Assembly: GCF_027580225.2 (NCBI RefSeq) | Contig: NC_073348.2 | Coordinates: 26,182,501-26,246,500, forward strand | Direction: 5' to 3' | Source of the DNA: Misgurnus anguillicaudatus | Taxonomy: Eukaryota; Chordata; Actinopteri; Cypriniformes; Cobitidae | Length of the DNA: 64,000 bases | Shown: one piece after another, positions 1 to 12,285 of the stretch | Position numbering within the stretch: the first letter of the stretch is position 1 | Layout: each line of letters opens with the position of its first letter | Notes under the pieces: model-generated | What the model saw: only the letters and a program-made list of their open reading frames with translations | Told to the model about the DNA's origin: nothing | The model's database searches: none | Made by a program: the position numbers and the translations under genes

Positions 1-497
1 GAATTGGTAAATTGCTCCTAGGTGAATCTTGACTTTCTCTAACAGCCAGGAACGTCCCCAGCAAGCAAAAACCGAGACGTTGAAATGACTGCTAACTATA
101 GACCCAATATAGTCCGGCAATGAGTAACCCACTTCTACCCTAAATAACCTTGAATTTGGTTGCATGCCATTTTTGCCAAAATAACTTGAAGATGTATGAT
201 ATTCCAACATGTAAGCAAAGTGTGTTCAAGTTAAAAAAAAAAGAATATTCCTTTAAGGGAAACATCACAGTAAGTTGATTCTTAAATGAAACACAACTGA
301 GAACTCCATCAAATCCCTGGATCTATAAAAGCACAACCTCTGAGCAATACAATTTTCCTTAGGGTACCAATAAGCCCCCCTAAAAATGTGTTTGTCATAT
401 ATGAAACATAACGTTAGCTTGCTAATATGCTCAAACTTAAATGTCTAAAGATATAAACGTGTAAATGCTCCTCTGAATAATAAACTGACCAATATAC

Positions 498-659
498 CTG
501 TACATATCAGCCTCACGGGTCGCATACAAATGTAGATACAGATCAATGTCTTTTCTTTCATCAGTCTGCTGGCTCCCATCTTTTCCTCTGCTGTTACACT
601 GGGGCCATCCATCACATCTGTTCTGATCATTATCAGACCAAGCATCTGTTCCTGAGCTT
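498..659 (-). CDS. Weak candidate exon of an unidentified gene
   Basis: An open stretch of 162 nt has a pyrimidine-rich acceptor (CTCTCTGCTGCAAACAG) and a donor (TACAG|GTATAT), with phase 2 at both ends. Its frame gives a polar, Ser/Asp-rich start and then DERKDIDLYLHLYATREADM. A second frame is also open here. I recognise no family and found no partner exon within 1-9000. Confidence 0.22.
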
Positions 660-1591
660 CTGTTTGCAGCAGAGAGATAAATGTCACAAGGCCAAAGAGA
701 GTTCCTTGATCATGTTTTGGATCGGATATCAAATCAAACTGAACTCAGACAGGCTGCATTATTGGGGTCACGTGAGACTCATTCAAACACAGTTCTTTTG
801 TAAACTCCATCTCAATCACGCATTTACATTCATGCATTTGGCACATGTTTTTATCTGAAACAACTTACAATGTGTGAATCAGTACCCATGGCCTTTGTTT
901 TGCATTGCTAACTAACTGTTCCCATGAGTAACTTGGTGTATGGCTAGATCTACAGGCTATATGCTTCTTTATGTGCTAGTTTGAGCAATGAGCTAAAACA
1001 CCTTTGCTTAGTTTTACTTACAATAAATGACTTTTGCTATCTGGTATTTCAAGGTTAGTGTGTGCGTCTATGTGAGCTATAAAGTAGATCTTTGTGGTCT
1101 CTTGTGTCCAGAGCTCTGAATTTGATGTGCTGTAAACGTAACCTTGGCTGAGACACTGTAAAAATACTATTACAGTACCTGTATAAAAACGCTTTACCTG
1201 CACCGGCTTAAAACTGCACTTTTCTTAAAGAGAACAGCACACCAGAGGTATTTCATTATGCAGTACTGAGCAGTTATGGTGTGCCATTTATTGAAAAATA
1301 CGGCTTTAAAGTAGAGCAGTGATTGAATAAATCACGATCTCATTTCTGCCTCATTACAGCTCATTGAATTTTATGACAATCCACTTTATATAGTCTCTTA
1401 AGCCAAGGTGAGTAAAGGTGAGTTTCCATAAATCAAATTAAGTCTTTAAGATTTAATTTCTAGCAGAGCATCCAGAACAAATGCTGTGTGCTCACTGCCA
1501 GCGATTTTTGTCGTTGTGTCTCACCAATCTCTTTTTTAAATAAGGTCGTTGGGAGGCGTTCCTAATTCTGGTAGTCGTAGTAACAACTACA

Positions 1592-2249
1592 GTATAAACC
1601 AGGGGTGGGCATTCCTGGTCCTGGAGGACCACTGTTCTTCAAAATTTAGCTCCAGCCCTAATCAAACACACCTGAATGCCATTTCCAAGTCACCCTGGCT
1701 GCGTCCGAAAACTCAAGGCAGTGACTCGTTGCCTCGCTGCCTCATGAGGAAATGACTTCGGAGGCATGAAGGCAGCTCAGAGAAAGACTTTCGGACACAC
1801 TTCAAAGGCAGCGTGTTTGAAATATAAACAGAGAGCGCCTTTGTGATAACTAATCACATATTTGAAAACTACAATACTAATTTCTCGCTAGAAATGCAAT
1901 TAAAATGTGTAAAAAGTGAACATCTACCTGTAATTACACTAAATTTGTGCTCCAGTCGCTTCCTTGGCCGCCATTTTATTTTTTCGAACTCGACCAGGCT
2001 CAACCAATCACATTCTTATTGTACGCCCACGAATAGGCCTCACATGAGACAGGAAGTAGACCTAACATTGAATTCCGACATGCTTTGATGCCTTCCTGCC
2101 TTGGAAAGCTGCCTCAGCAATTTAAAGTTTTCGGACGCAGCCCCCGCAGCCTTTGATTAGATTTTTCAGGTGTGTTTGATTAGGGTTGAAACTAAACTTT
2201 GCAGGACAGTGGCCCTCCAGGACCAGGAATGCCCACCCCTGGCATAAAC
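1592..2249. mobile_element. hAT-like non-autonomous element with 8-bp target duplication
   Basis: The element runs 1600-2241, with ends CAGGGGTGGGCATTCC and GGAATGCCCACCCCTG and inverted subterminal arms (TCCTGGTCCTGGAGG). Flanks are GTATAAAC (1592-1599) and GCATAAAC (2242-2249), an 8-bp duplication with one mismatch, typical of hAT. A different element is nested inside at 1697-2142. No transposase is visible. Confidence 0.8.
1697..2142. mobile_element. MITE with GGCTGCGTCCGAAAACT inverted ends, nested
   Basis: A perfect 17-bp terminal inverted repeat bounds a non-coding segment inside the 1600-2241 element. Ends related to GCTGCGTCCGAAA recur at 45542-45824, 46771-47074 and 49025-49121. The target duplication is unclear. 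Confidence 0.7.
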
Positions 2250-2584
2250 AAATAAGTGACCGTCCTCTCATTAAATGACAAAAGACGTCTGACCTGAACT
2301 TCACTGCTTTACTCTCATTGGTAGTCGTTCCCAAAAATTGCTCGTCATTTGCGTAAAGTTCTCAACTTTGCCGCATAGTTGTTAGGGTTGAAACTAAACT
2401 TTGCAGGACAGTGGCCCTCCAGGACCAGGAATGCCCACCCCTGGCATAAACAAATAAGTGACCGTCCTCTCATTAAATGACAAAAGACGTCTGACCTGAA
2501 CTTCACTGCTTTACTCTCATTGGTAGTCGTTCCCAAAAATTGCTCGTCATTTGCGTAAAGTTCTCAACTTTGCCGCATAGTTGA
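2181..2584. repeat. 202-bp direct tandem duplication
   Basis: Bases 2181-2382 recur at 2383-2584 with apparent near-identity. The unit holds the right end of the hAT-like element and its 3' flank (ending CTCAACTTTGCCGCATAGTT). It therefore arose after that insertion. Confidence 0.9.
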
Positions 2585-2792
2585 ACACGCCCACTTCCTG
2601 TCGCCAACGCTTACTGTCGCTCGTGTTGTCGGAAGTCACCAAGTTTCCATTGAAATGAGTTTGCGTCGCTCCGCCATTGTGGGAATTGTGCAAGATAATA
2701 TTCGGGATGAGTTATTTAATGAAACACCCTTTTGAAGCTTAAAGAGTCGGGCACCATCCACTCGCCTTATTAACAAAATGAAAATCAACACA

Positions 2793-3281
2793 TTAAAGGG
2801 CACATATTATGCAAAATCCTCTTTTCCTTTTGGACATAAATATATGTTGGCAGTGTGTGAACACAACAACCCTACAATAAAAAAAATTAATTTAACCAAA
2901 GCAGTCTCATTAGACATGCTGTTTTGATTTTCTTGTTAATGTGACATCATACAAACAATGCTTCACTCACATCCACAGACTGACTTTTCAAAATGTTAGC
3001 ACATTGTAGCGCTAATGTGGCTAATGATACTATTGTCTCTATAGACTGTATTTACAAGAATCAGATCTATTTTTTAACCAAAAGCGCTCACTGTATGTTG
3101 GTAAGGGGGAGCAGTAGCTCATTTGCATTTAAAGGTGCAGACATGAAAATAGGGTCATTTTGGACATGCTATAACAAATGATCTGTGGGGTAGTTTGAGC
3201 TGAAACTTCACAGACACATTCTAGGCACACTTGAGACTTATATAACATCTTTATATAATGGGCATAATATGGGCCCTTTAA
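2793..3281. mobile_element. TTAA-flanked MITE (AGGGCACATATTATGC ends)
   Basis: TTAA at 2793-2796 and 3278-3281 bounds ends AGGGCACATATTATGC and GCATAATATGGGCCCT, an imperfect inverted repeat. TTAA targets are typical of piggyBac-like elements. A partial, reversed relative lies at about 62990-63360. Confidence 0.8.
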
Positions 3282-4401
3282 AAATATGATTCTGAAAAAC
3301 AAAAAGCCATCGGGGTTTGAACAACATGAGGGTGATTAAATAATGCCAAAAAAGTTATTTTAGCACAAAAAAAAACTTTAATGGGGTTTTCATGCATTGT
3401 AAAAATATGCATGTAGGCATCCAGTAGTTTGTTATCGTTTGTGTTTGCATGTCGTTTGTAGACTTTTGTGTTTTGCGTAATTAATGTGTTAAATGTCTAA
3501 GGTATTGAATGAGTCCTTTTATTGCGCTGCTCTGCCCTGGATACAAGTGCGACTCTGGAGATGGAGGTGAGGCCTGAGGGAGGCTTTAGGCTGAAGTTCA
3601 TAATGTCCCTCATACTTGATTTATTTTCAGAGTTCCCAATCTGTCTCTATCTTTCTCTCTTTCTCTCCCTCTCCTCCTGTTACTGCCCATTCAGTCATCT
3701 CCCCAGGCTGTTTTCAGATGAAGCGCACGGGCCTGGAATGAGGCAGGCCTGTAACGAACAGTTGAAAGAGCCGTCTCCAATCAGTTAGCCTGTGAAAGAC
3801 AAGCTAACTTTCTCTTCATAATAAAAGCTTTCTGTTTAGCTCTCCCTCTCCCGCACACCCTCTCAGGGCAGGTCCATAAACCCAGTACCTCAGTTTCATA
3901 TTGCTATTGATCTTTGCGTCCCATATTTATAAAAGCTAAATGTATCATTTGTTTCCTCTGCTATAGGGTAGACATTTAGCCTGTTAGCTTTTTGACGTCT
4001 TCCAAATAATATCCTTTATGGTCTAGGTGGCTTTTTATTTCAGGGCCGACTGCAGAGGCAGGTTGTTAAGGGTGTAATAAAAATAATAAATGAATAGGTG
4101 GGTGGAAAAACAAACAGGCATTCGAAATGTAATCACACATTCGACGGCTAATTAGATCCTTAGACTGTTCGAAGAGATTAATCAATGTTCGGAAGATTGT
4201 TCCATTGATGTAGTTGGTTAATTTCTGTCTGTTTTTAAAGAGCTCATGAATTGCTTATGAAGAGCTGAGCTTAGAGATTTTCTTTGTCCAGATGCTTTTT
4301 GTTTTTAATGATTGGCTTTTAGAGGATGTTCTAATTTTAAATGGCACTTGATTGGACACCTATTTGGAGTGCAAGATGAGTCATCAAAATGTATGATTAA
4401 T
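3282..4401. other. No gene seen
   Basis: Non-coding by eye apart from a pyrimidine-rich tract near 3645-3680. Open frames here are short, with no splice-supported coding blocks. Confidence 0.5.
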
Positions 4402-4759
4402 TTAAAGGCAGGGTGCATGACCTCTGAAAGCCAATGTTGACATTTGAAATCAATCACCTAAACAAACATGCCCCAACCCCAATAGAATCTGGACCTTCTT
4501 TTGATAGACCCGCCCCACACATACGCAACCCAGGCAATGATGTCGGTTAGTAGACACGCCCCTTACTGCTGATTGGCTACAATTGTGTTTTGGTAGTCGG
4601 CCTGACCCTGTTTTTCCAAAGTGAAAACAGCGCTATACAGATAAGCAAATTGTGTGAAAAATACAGCGTTTTTTACACGTGAAACATAAATACATATTAT
4701 ATTGCGCAATGTAAACACTATCACAGCTTTTAAAAACACAGAAAGAATGGGACCTTTAA
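4402..4759. mobile_element. Probable TTAA-flanked MITE
   Basis: TTAA at 4402-4405 and 4756-4759. The left part (GAAAGCCAATGTTGA, CAATAGAATCTGGAC, GACCCGCCCCACACATACGC) is shared with the element at 37301-37516, but the inverted ends match poorly. Confidence 0.6.
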
Positions 4760-5740
4760 AGTATGTAAAGTAATCTGCAATTGTATGTTTCAAACAGATG
4801 TGGCAGTATAAAGGCAAACATTTCAGATTGGAGCTTAAAATAAGATACACTGAATAATTTCTCTATGAACTTGAAAGCATTAGAGACACTTACTGAATAT
4901 TTACTGAACTTTAAGGCATTTTTCTCTGTCTGTCCCAATACTCGTGTTTTTAAGAAAAATACCTTCCCTTCGTCTCTGACACACACAAACAAACACACAC
5001 ACACACTTCTAGGAATGTTTGATAGTGACACGTAATGAATTTTTAAAGCGAGACGCAGGTGCCGTTTACAACCTCCATTTTGGGAGACTCGCACCATGAT
5101 TTATTTAAAAGACTGTTGCTTCAAAGTCAGTTTAAAGTTAGTCTTTTTTCTCTTTAACAGGACACATCTACTTATTCTCTTCACCTTATCTCACACTTGT
5201 TCTGTTGTTATCACGCTCGTTCTTTTTCGCTTTCCCAAAGACAAACTAACATTTAGACTCTGAATGTGTTTCTGTCCTGACAGCTATCAGTTTGAAAAGA
5301 TGAGCCTGGCAGGAATAGCCACGGCGCACATTCAATATTGCAGGTTTCACATGGAAACCGCAGCACTTGAATAAACATCATGCTGGTTTCGATCAGAGCC
5401 ACTCATGGGAAGGATCAGCCGTTATCCTGAACATCTCTTCCGTGGGCGTCCTGCATGAATTACTCGGTTTATCCCTCAAAGTTTGCAGTTTGGTCCGAAA
5501 ACAGCACTTTATAAGCTGCAGAGTTTGCAAAGAGCTCCAATTTAAATTGAGAAACAGGTTTTTATTCTTCTCCAATCTGACCCTGATAACAGAGAAACTT
5601 TTGATTCAGTGCTGATTCACTGCTCAATCAGCCATTTTGTCAAAGGGCCATACGTTATTGATTTATTATACATATACATACATATACATCGTTTATTATA
5701 CATTATGAATACTGATCTATATGATGCATTATGATATTAT
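4756..5740. other. No gene seen
   Basis: Contains a short (CA)n tract near 4980-5005. Nothing else recognised. Confidence 0.4.
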
Positions 5741-5756
5741 TTTCATTACCAACTGA

Positions 5757-6640
5757 ACCAAACATCCCAATGTTGAATCTGATGTTGGGGTTTGACATCT
5801 ACTTGATGTCAGGTTTTGAAATCAATCAGATTCCTGGATTTGACGTTAAACCAACGTTGGGGTTTTATGTTAGTCTGACTTCGGATTTTGACGTCGTTTT
5901 TTTTATGTGTAGTTTTAAGGTCGGTCAAACATCCGAAGGTCAAACACGTCTGGTAGATTGTTTCGTTTCGGTTGGTAATGAAAATCAGGTTGATGTCAAA
6001 ATACAATGTCGGTCTGACATCAAAACCTGACGTTGGGCCGACGTCAAAGTGATGTCAAGCCCTAACGTCAGGTAGATTGTTTCGTTTCAGTTGGTAATGA
6101 AAATCAGGTTGATGTCAAAATACAACGTCAGTCTGACATCAAAACCTGACGTTGGGCCGACGTCAAAATGATGTCAGAACCCACTGTTTTACTGTCGTAC
6201 AAACCCGACATCAAACCGACGTCAAAATCCGAAGTCAGACTAACATTAAACCCCAAAGTTGGTTTAACGTCAAATCCAGTCATCTGATTGATGTCAAAAC
6301 CTGACATCAAGTAGACGTCAAACCCCAGTGTTGGATCCGACATTGGGATGTTTGACTGACATCAAAACCCGACACCAAAATCCAAAGTCAGACTGACGTT
6401 AAACCCCAATGTTGGTTTAACATTAAATCCAGTCATCAGATTTGATGTCAAAATCTGAAGTCAAGTAGACGTCAAAATCCACGTCGGATCCAACATTGGG
6501 AGGTTTGACTGACGTCAAAATCCAAAGTCAGACTGACGTTATACCCCAATGTTAACGATTGATGTCAAAACCTGACTTCAAGTAGACATCAAACCTCAAT
6601 ATTGGATCCGACATTGTGATATCATCAAAAAAAAAAAAAT
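5757..6640. repeat. 24-bp minisatellite array in inverted arms, octapeptide coding periodicity
   Basis: Units near 24 bp rich in TTTGACGTC run on the plus strand at 5757-5900 and as reverse complement at about 6200-6350, with degenerate copies to 6640. Either strand translates to an 8-residue period (xGFDVxxx). An embedded segment of about 119 bp starting GGTAGATTGTTTCG is tandemly repeated at 5952 and 6071. No start or splice context marks a gene. Confidence 0.85.
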
Positions 6641-8330
6641 GTACTGACGACAAAACACAACATCGGGGAGACATTCTGTTTTGGTTTCAAAATGAAAACT
6701 GAGCTCTCACGTCCGGTTTCATTTTCTTTCGTATCAAAGGACGCTTATAATCTAAAACACAGTTGATACAAAGACCAGAGACCGATAATGTACAGTATGG
6801 AATGCATACAGTAACAATGCATTACCATTTATACGTTAAATGGACTTTGTCGATGACGATGCCTAGCAGGTTGGTCCTATAAAACTCTGTGCCTATCATG
6901 TCTTGCCATATTCAAACATCCTTCTTGAAATTGTTTAACGCCAAAAGTTGCTCTTTTATTAAATAAACTTGCATTCAAAACTACTTAGAACACTATCTAA
7001 GGCTGCATCGAAAAGTAACTTCGCGTCTGCTGCCGTGTTGGATAAACAAAACTGCTTCGGTGTGTCGCATAGACGTCATCACTGTCTTGCTGCCTCCTCC
7101 CCGTTCTGTGATTGGTTCCCTATTTCATGGGAAAAGGGCCATGGTTTCCATGCTTTACTTGCAGTGTGAATAAATTTGCGCGCAAGGCAGCATGGGGAAA
7201 CCCAGGCTAGGGGCAGAGCTCAATGCAAATGGTTTTTCAGCTGGCCTGGTCAGTCAAGTGGTTCAAAATCTTACTTGCCCTGCCAAAATCTTCACTCTGT
7301 GTACCACAGTGAAAAAATGGCACACAAACAATAGTTTGCATTTTCTAAGCCCCAAAATGCCCTTGTTGTGTAAATGAACAGTCGAAATGCATGAAAAGCA
7401 CCCCGTTTGGGTTAAAAATGTAAGCGCCCCCTCACAGTGACTTTCTTATCACTCATTTTTCTCGTTTCCACTTTCCGGCTCTCTATATTCGTCTTTGTCT
7501 CTCTCTCTGTGAAGAATGTTCAATTGAAGATTTCTTAATGAGCAGCAGGATTGAATAATTACAGCCCTTAGATGTTTTCTTGATGAGATCCTCGCAGCTC
7601 AAAACGAGCCACTCGGATCTTCTGACGATTCCCGGAGAAAAGAGCGAAGATACACAAGACTGAAGCTCTGTGATCAAAGGGCCAAAAAAGGCTTCCTTTC
7701 ATTTTACTCTATGTCTAAAGCAATATGAATCCTCGACATTCAGCCCCACTGTACGGATAATAAGGAAGGCTAATGGGAAAAAACTATGGGAGTTTTCATA
7801 CTAATTTATAGCCTTTCCCTCCGACCCACATTCAGAGTACAAGTGACCAAACTGTGAGTGAGTGAGTCACAGCGCTGGGAAGGACACTTTGTTATTGAAA
7901 AGGTAGCTTTTTTATCGTGGCCACGTGACTTGCTCTACAGGTGATCGTGATTTTTATGGGTGCGGTGACTTAGTAACCTCTCATTCCATGCGAGCAAATG
8001 GCCTTCATTAGCAGGACGAACTGAACTGTGGGAAAGATATATCAAAAACAAGGTGACCAGAAAGATCGGGATCCTTTGGGAATCGTCTAAGGGCCTCGAG
8101 GGTGTCTGCTTTATACGCTTGTAAAATGTTGATCAGAGCGTTTAAATATATTATCCACCCAAAGGCATTGCTCACCTTTTGAAAGAGACTCCCATAAAGT
8201 TTCACTATGGGCGGTAGGAGCGTTGAACGTGTAAGGAATGCCTGATGAGCTCATAATCACTTGACATCTTTGTTCTTACATTTTGCAAAAACAAAAATGA
8301 CTTCTGTTCATTAAGAACAATTCATATTTA
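6640..8330. other. No gene seen; possible MITE fragment near 7000-7200
   Basis: A segment starting GGCTGCATCGAAAAGTAACT with TTGTGCCTCC-like sequence resembles other MITE interiors, but no matching right end was found. Remaining sequence unassigned. Confidence 0.35.
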
Positions 8331-8379
8331 TAAGCATAGTAGGTCCTACAAGGTCTGCTTATGGTGGCTTGTAACTGTA

Positions 8380-8505
8380 TCTACTGTAGGACCAAATGGT
8401 ACCAATCTGTACATTTGGGGTATTAATATGCACTCTTTAGGTACCACAATGTACTTTTTGAAAAAGTACCACCCCAGTGACAGCTTTCATACCTGTTTTT
8501 TTCAG
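8380..8505. repeat. GGTACC-rich dispersed repeat
   Basis: Contains AAATGGTACCAATCTGTACA and AAAAAGTACCACCCCAGTGACA. Relatives lie at 11858-11940, 13545-13740, 18150-18345, 20335-20500 with 22350-22395, and 56655-56835. Confidence 0.7.
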
Positions 8506-9917
8506 ATGGTTATGGGTGAAGTGTATTGTATGATGTTCGGGTGGTTGCTACAGTATGCACTCAAGAGAGTCCATTCATTCGTCTCTATGAGATTCTTGTC
8601 CCTTAATGTGATTTTTAAAGTAAGTGATGACAATGTCTTTGTCCACCATGGAAAAATCGAACAAACATCTATTCCTTAACATTAGCAGTAGTAACAGAGT
8701 GCTTGTATAAGCGATTACTGTCAGCAGAAAGGATAAAGTGTGCATTGAGACAAACAAGAACATCACAACTCGTGCCAAATGTGATCACCATCTCACATTT
8801 GGTTGAAGGCACACATTAAAACCTCCATAAGTCTTACCTGTCTGCAATTACCATTTAGCACGGATGAGTGTAGGGCCCCAATTTGTTTGAAGTCGGACCA
8901 AACTTTGAAGTCAAGACAGGTTTGCTACAATGTAAAACAGCTGGAGAAAACGGCAGGAAGTTCATTGTGTTATCAGTACACCCACAGATCTTGCTGTTGA
9001 GTGTCACTCTTGCTGATGTGACATCAATCAGAAACTGATGCCTTATACACTTCACCTCTCATCATGTTCTTATTTTCATCTGTATGTCACCAGCGGTTGC
9101 TAGTTAAAAGTGTTTGAGATGCTGGTACCCAGCGTGGGATCCAGGCGTGTGGCTTTGTATCCACCTGGTTGGTAATCTAGCTTAACAACAAAGACTACTG
9201 TGGTCAGTCAGCTTCAGAAGATAGAAAATGCTGACTTCACAGCTAAGATAAGTTTGGTTGGTGTCCATCAGCCAAGAAGTCCATCAGCCAGGACCCCACC
9301 AATAACTAACTGGCACACACCAAAACATAATTAGGCTGAATTTGAGCCGTTCTTACGACAAGCCTAGGTAAAGTCCGTATCGTCTTCTTGGTTGAACCGA
9401 TTATGTTATCCAATGTTTCTGTAGTGTGCAGTGCATCTGAATCTGCTCGGAAGCACATGTTGCATCAGAGATCATGTTGTGTGGGGGTGGACCCCAAGGA
9501 CAAATGCACATGCTCCCTGTAGATTGTCATGTGAAACAAAATGATGTCTAATCAGAAAGTGAGCTGATAAAAGACAAAACTGCAGTCATGCAGCAGTCCA
9601 AAAGTGAGATGGACATTAAATGTAAAAAGTAGTCCACATGCCTGTCGTCCGTCATGTTTGTTTAATGTGAAGTCACTTTTTACCACAAGAGACTTCGCAA
9701 GATTTTCTGCGTTCTCCACCGAGACTCGTGTTGTTTGTGAAGGGAATTTGAAGATGTGTGGTTTAATGACCACATAGCGGCAATCCACACACTGTAGGAA
9801 CAAAACTGCAAAACATAGATTTTTTTCATAATGTTTGTGGCCTCTCACACTACTTACTGTCATAATACCCATTCCTGATCTTACTAGATATAAAGGTGCA
9901 AAAGAAGAAATTCAATT
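8505..9917. other. No supported gene
   Basis: Open minus-strand frames of 66 and 106 codons near 8855-9055 and 9552-9872 have coding-like stretches but no consistent set of splice partners and no recognised family. Confidence 0.4.
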
Positions 9918-10085
9918 TAGTCAGCGCCGATAGCCCTGTGGTTAGTGCACCTTACATATAGTGCCAGTGCACTCAGTGATTCTCATCTCTGCGGTCTTTT
10001 GCCGATCCCGCTCCCCTGTCTCCACTCAACACTTTCCTATCAACTCATTACTATTCTATCCAAATAAAGTTATAAAAGCACCTAA
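9918..10085 (+). mobile_element. tRNA-derived SINE
   Basis: The head GCGCCGATAGCCCTGTGGTT resembles a tRNA A-box region, followed by GCGGTCTTTTGCCGATCCC and a tail with CCAAATAAAGTTATAAAAGC. A reversed fragment of the head appears at about 40605-40640. Confidence 0.7.
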
Positions 10086-10120
10086 AAAATAACTAAAATA
10101 AATTTATGAAATGGTAATCC

Positions 10121-10344
10121 CACCCTGTAAAAAATATTTGTTGCACTTAAATTTTAAAGTTTAATCAACTTGAATTTACTATTATTTCAACTTTCTTGAC
10201 TAGTGAGGAGTTGCATTAAATTATAAAAATAAAGTTGAATTACTATTTTTATAATTTATTGCAACTCCCAACTAGTCAAGAAAGTTTAAATAAATTGTTG
10301 ATAAAACTTAAAAAATTAAGTGCAACAAGTCATTTCTACAGTGT
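10121..10344. mobile_element. Short palindromic MITE
   Basis: Ends CACCCTGTAAAAAAT and CTACAGTGTG with long inverted arms (TTGTTGCACTTAA, CAACTTTCTTGACTAGT). The whole 224-bp element folds on itself. The ends resemble Tc1-like MITEs. Confidence 0.75.
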
Positions 10345-10381
10345 GGGACGGTATCATTTCAAAAAGGACACATTTGTAAAA

Positions 10382-11298
10382 GGGTGATTCTCACGAAAAC
10401 TTGGTTTTAAAAATGTCAAGCATGAAAATGTAAAAATTGCTTAAATTTACTTTTTTCCCACCAGACATTGAAAAACAAAGTCTGGAGTAAATGGGAACAT
10501 TAATTTAAAAACTTTTACTTATCATTTAACACTTTTTGTAACATAATTTAAAAAATTAGTCCTAAAAAATCTCATTACCGCAACAGTCAGAAAACATCAC
10601 CACTGACATATTTTCAAAATGACATGACAAACCTGAAAGAACATAATTTGGAGATTCTGCACATGCATTTAAAATCAAAGTATTATGCTTCTATTAATTA
10701 AATTAACATTTAATAACCATCTGTTGCGGTAATGATAATCAAAATGTCGTGTAAGCATTCTGACAAGACAATATTTCAAATTAACTGTAAAAAAATGATC
10801 CTACCGGGTAGCCATCTTGAAGTAACTGGTCCATGTGCTTGGTCACTCAAAATCAAACTTTATTAAAATTCTGTATGTGTGCTTAAACTGTTCTCAAAAA
10901 GTGTTGCGGAGGATGAGAACATCAGGCATGGACACATCATTTACCTAATTTTTCTTCATTTTTATTATACATGAATATTCAGTAAATATTTTTTCTGTCA
11001 TCTAAAGTAGTCTAGCAAAACATCCATTTTTTTTTTTTCTTAATATGTTTGTGTTAATTTGATTAAATTACAACATAACTCATGTTCAAACACAGCCGGA
11101 CACATTGCAGTAATGAGAATTTCAGCAGAAAATGAGATAAAATTTACAATTATAAATTCCTTTGTTGAAATCACACATTGTGCAAGGTAGAACACAGTAT
11201 TGTGTTAATTCTACTGCTTTTTAATGTTACTATATTACACATTTTAAAGCTAAAATCATTAGTGCCGCGGTGTTTCAATGGTTTCGTGAGAATCACCC
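10382..11298. mobile_element. MITE with GGGTGATTCTCACG inverted ends
   Basis: Left end GGGTGATTCTCACGAAAAC, right end TTTCGTGAGAATCACCC; 917 bp, AT-rich, no transposase frame. It interrupts a GGTACC-type repeat whose pieces flank it. Confidence 0.8.
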
Positions 11299-11331
11299 AA
11301 AAAGTGCATGTTATTTATTACCTGACAGGTA

Positions 11332-11861
11332 CATATCTGCAGTGTTGGGGAAAGTTACTTTTAAAAGTAATGCATTACAATATTAAGTTACTCCCCAAAA
11401 AAGTTACTAATTGCGTTACTTAGTTACTTTTCATGGAAAGTAATACTTACGTTACTTTTAAGTTACTTTTGCTTTTTTTTTTTTACTTGGCTGAGGCTTG
11501 ATCTCTTTCAGGCCTTGCAGGGGTTTTTTATGACTGAAAATGCATATTTCCATTGCAAAAATGTCAAGCTCTGGCCTGCCACATTTGTTTCTGACTCAAA
11601 CTGTTCCCGCTCAGGCCTGCACGCATAGAGTTTGCGTAATTCTACATGACTACGTTCAGTTTAATTCAGTACATTATTATTTTTAAATCAAATTCATTAA
11701 ACTGAAATGTAACTTGCATTATTATTTTTTTAAAAAGTAACTAAAATATTAATGTGTAGATTTGAAAAGTAATGCGTTACTTTACTGGTTACTTCAGAAA
11801 AGTAATATTATTATGTAATGCACATTACTTGTAATGCATTACCCCTAAGACTGCATATCTG
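11332..11861. mobile_element. hAT MITE with perfect 8-bp target duplication
   Basis: The element spans 11340-11853 with ends CAGTGTTGGGGAAAGTTAC and GTAATGCATTACCCCTAAG. CATATCTG occurs on both sides (11332-11339, 11854-11861). The interior is rich in GTTACTTTT. The 8-bp duplication and CAG-type ends indicate hAT. Confidence 0.9.
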
Positions 11862-12008
11862 TACCTAAATTGTACATATTAGGACCTTTTAAAGGGTACC
11901 ATCCCAATAACAGCTTTTGTATCTTTTTTTTCTAGAAGGTGTTCCTTTTGTATAACACAATCCCATGGCAATTTGTAACTATATGTGATGTCTATTAAAA
12001 ATTATATC

Positions 12009-12285
12009 CAGCACCGTTGCCTCACAGCAAGAAGGTCCCCGGTTCGAGTCCCGGCTAGTTTACATGTTCTCCCTGTGTCAGCGTGGGTTAACTCCTGGTA
12101 CTCCGGTTTCCTTACACAGGCCAAAAAACATACAAGTTAGGCAAATTGGAGATACCAAATTGTCCCTCCTCCAGCCTGTGTCTGGATTAACTTGTCTGAA
12201 TTAAACTTGTGTAGGAATTAACCAGTTCTCGCCATGAATTTAGCCATAGATGCTGGAATATGGTGTAAAGAATAAATGAAAAGAA
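12009..12285 (+). mobile_element. DANA-like SINE
   Basis: A truncated tRNA-like head (TTGCCTCACAGCAAGAAGGT, then GGTTCGAGTCCCGGCT, a B-box) is followed by ATGTTCTCCCTGTGTCAGCG and CTCCGGTTTCC, the order of the zebrafish DANA SINE, and a simple tail (AATAAATGAAAAGAA). The A-box half is missing. Confidence 0.85.

Noticed and set aside
8855..9055. Minus frame of 66 codons with several Cys residues
   Set aside because: No consistent splice sites, start or family resemblance; treated as chance.
9552..9872. Minus frame of 106 codons including VSVENAENLAKSL
   Set aside because: Has a plausible acceptor and donor, but no partner exon or recognised family; not enough to call a gene.
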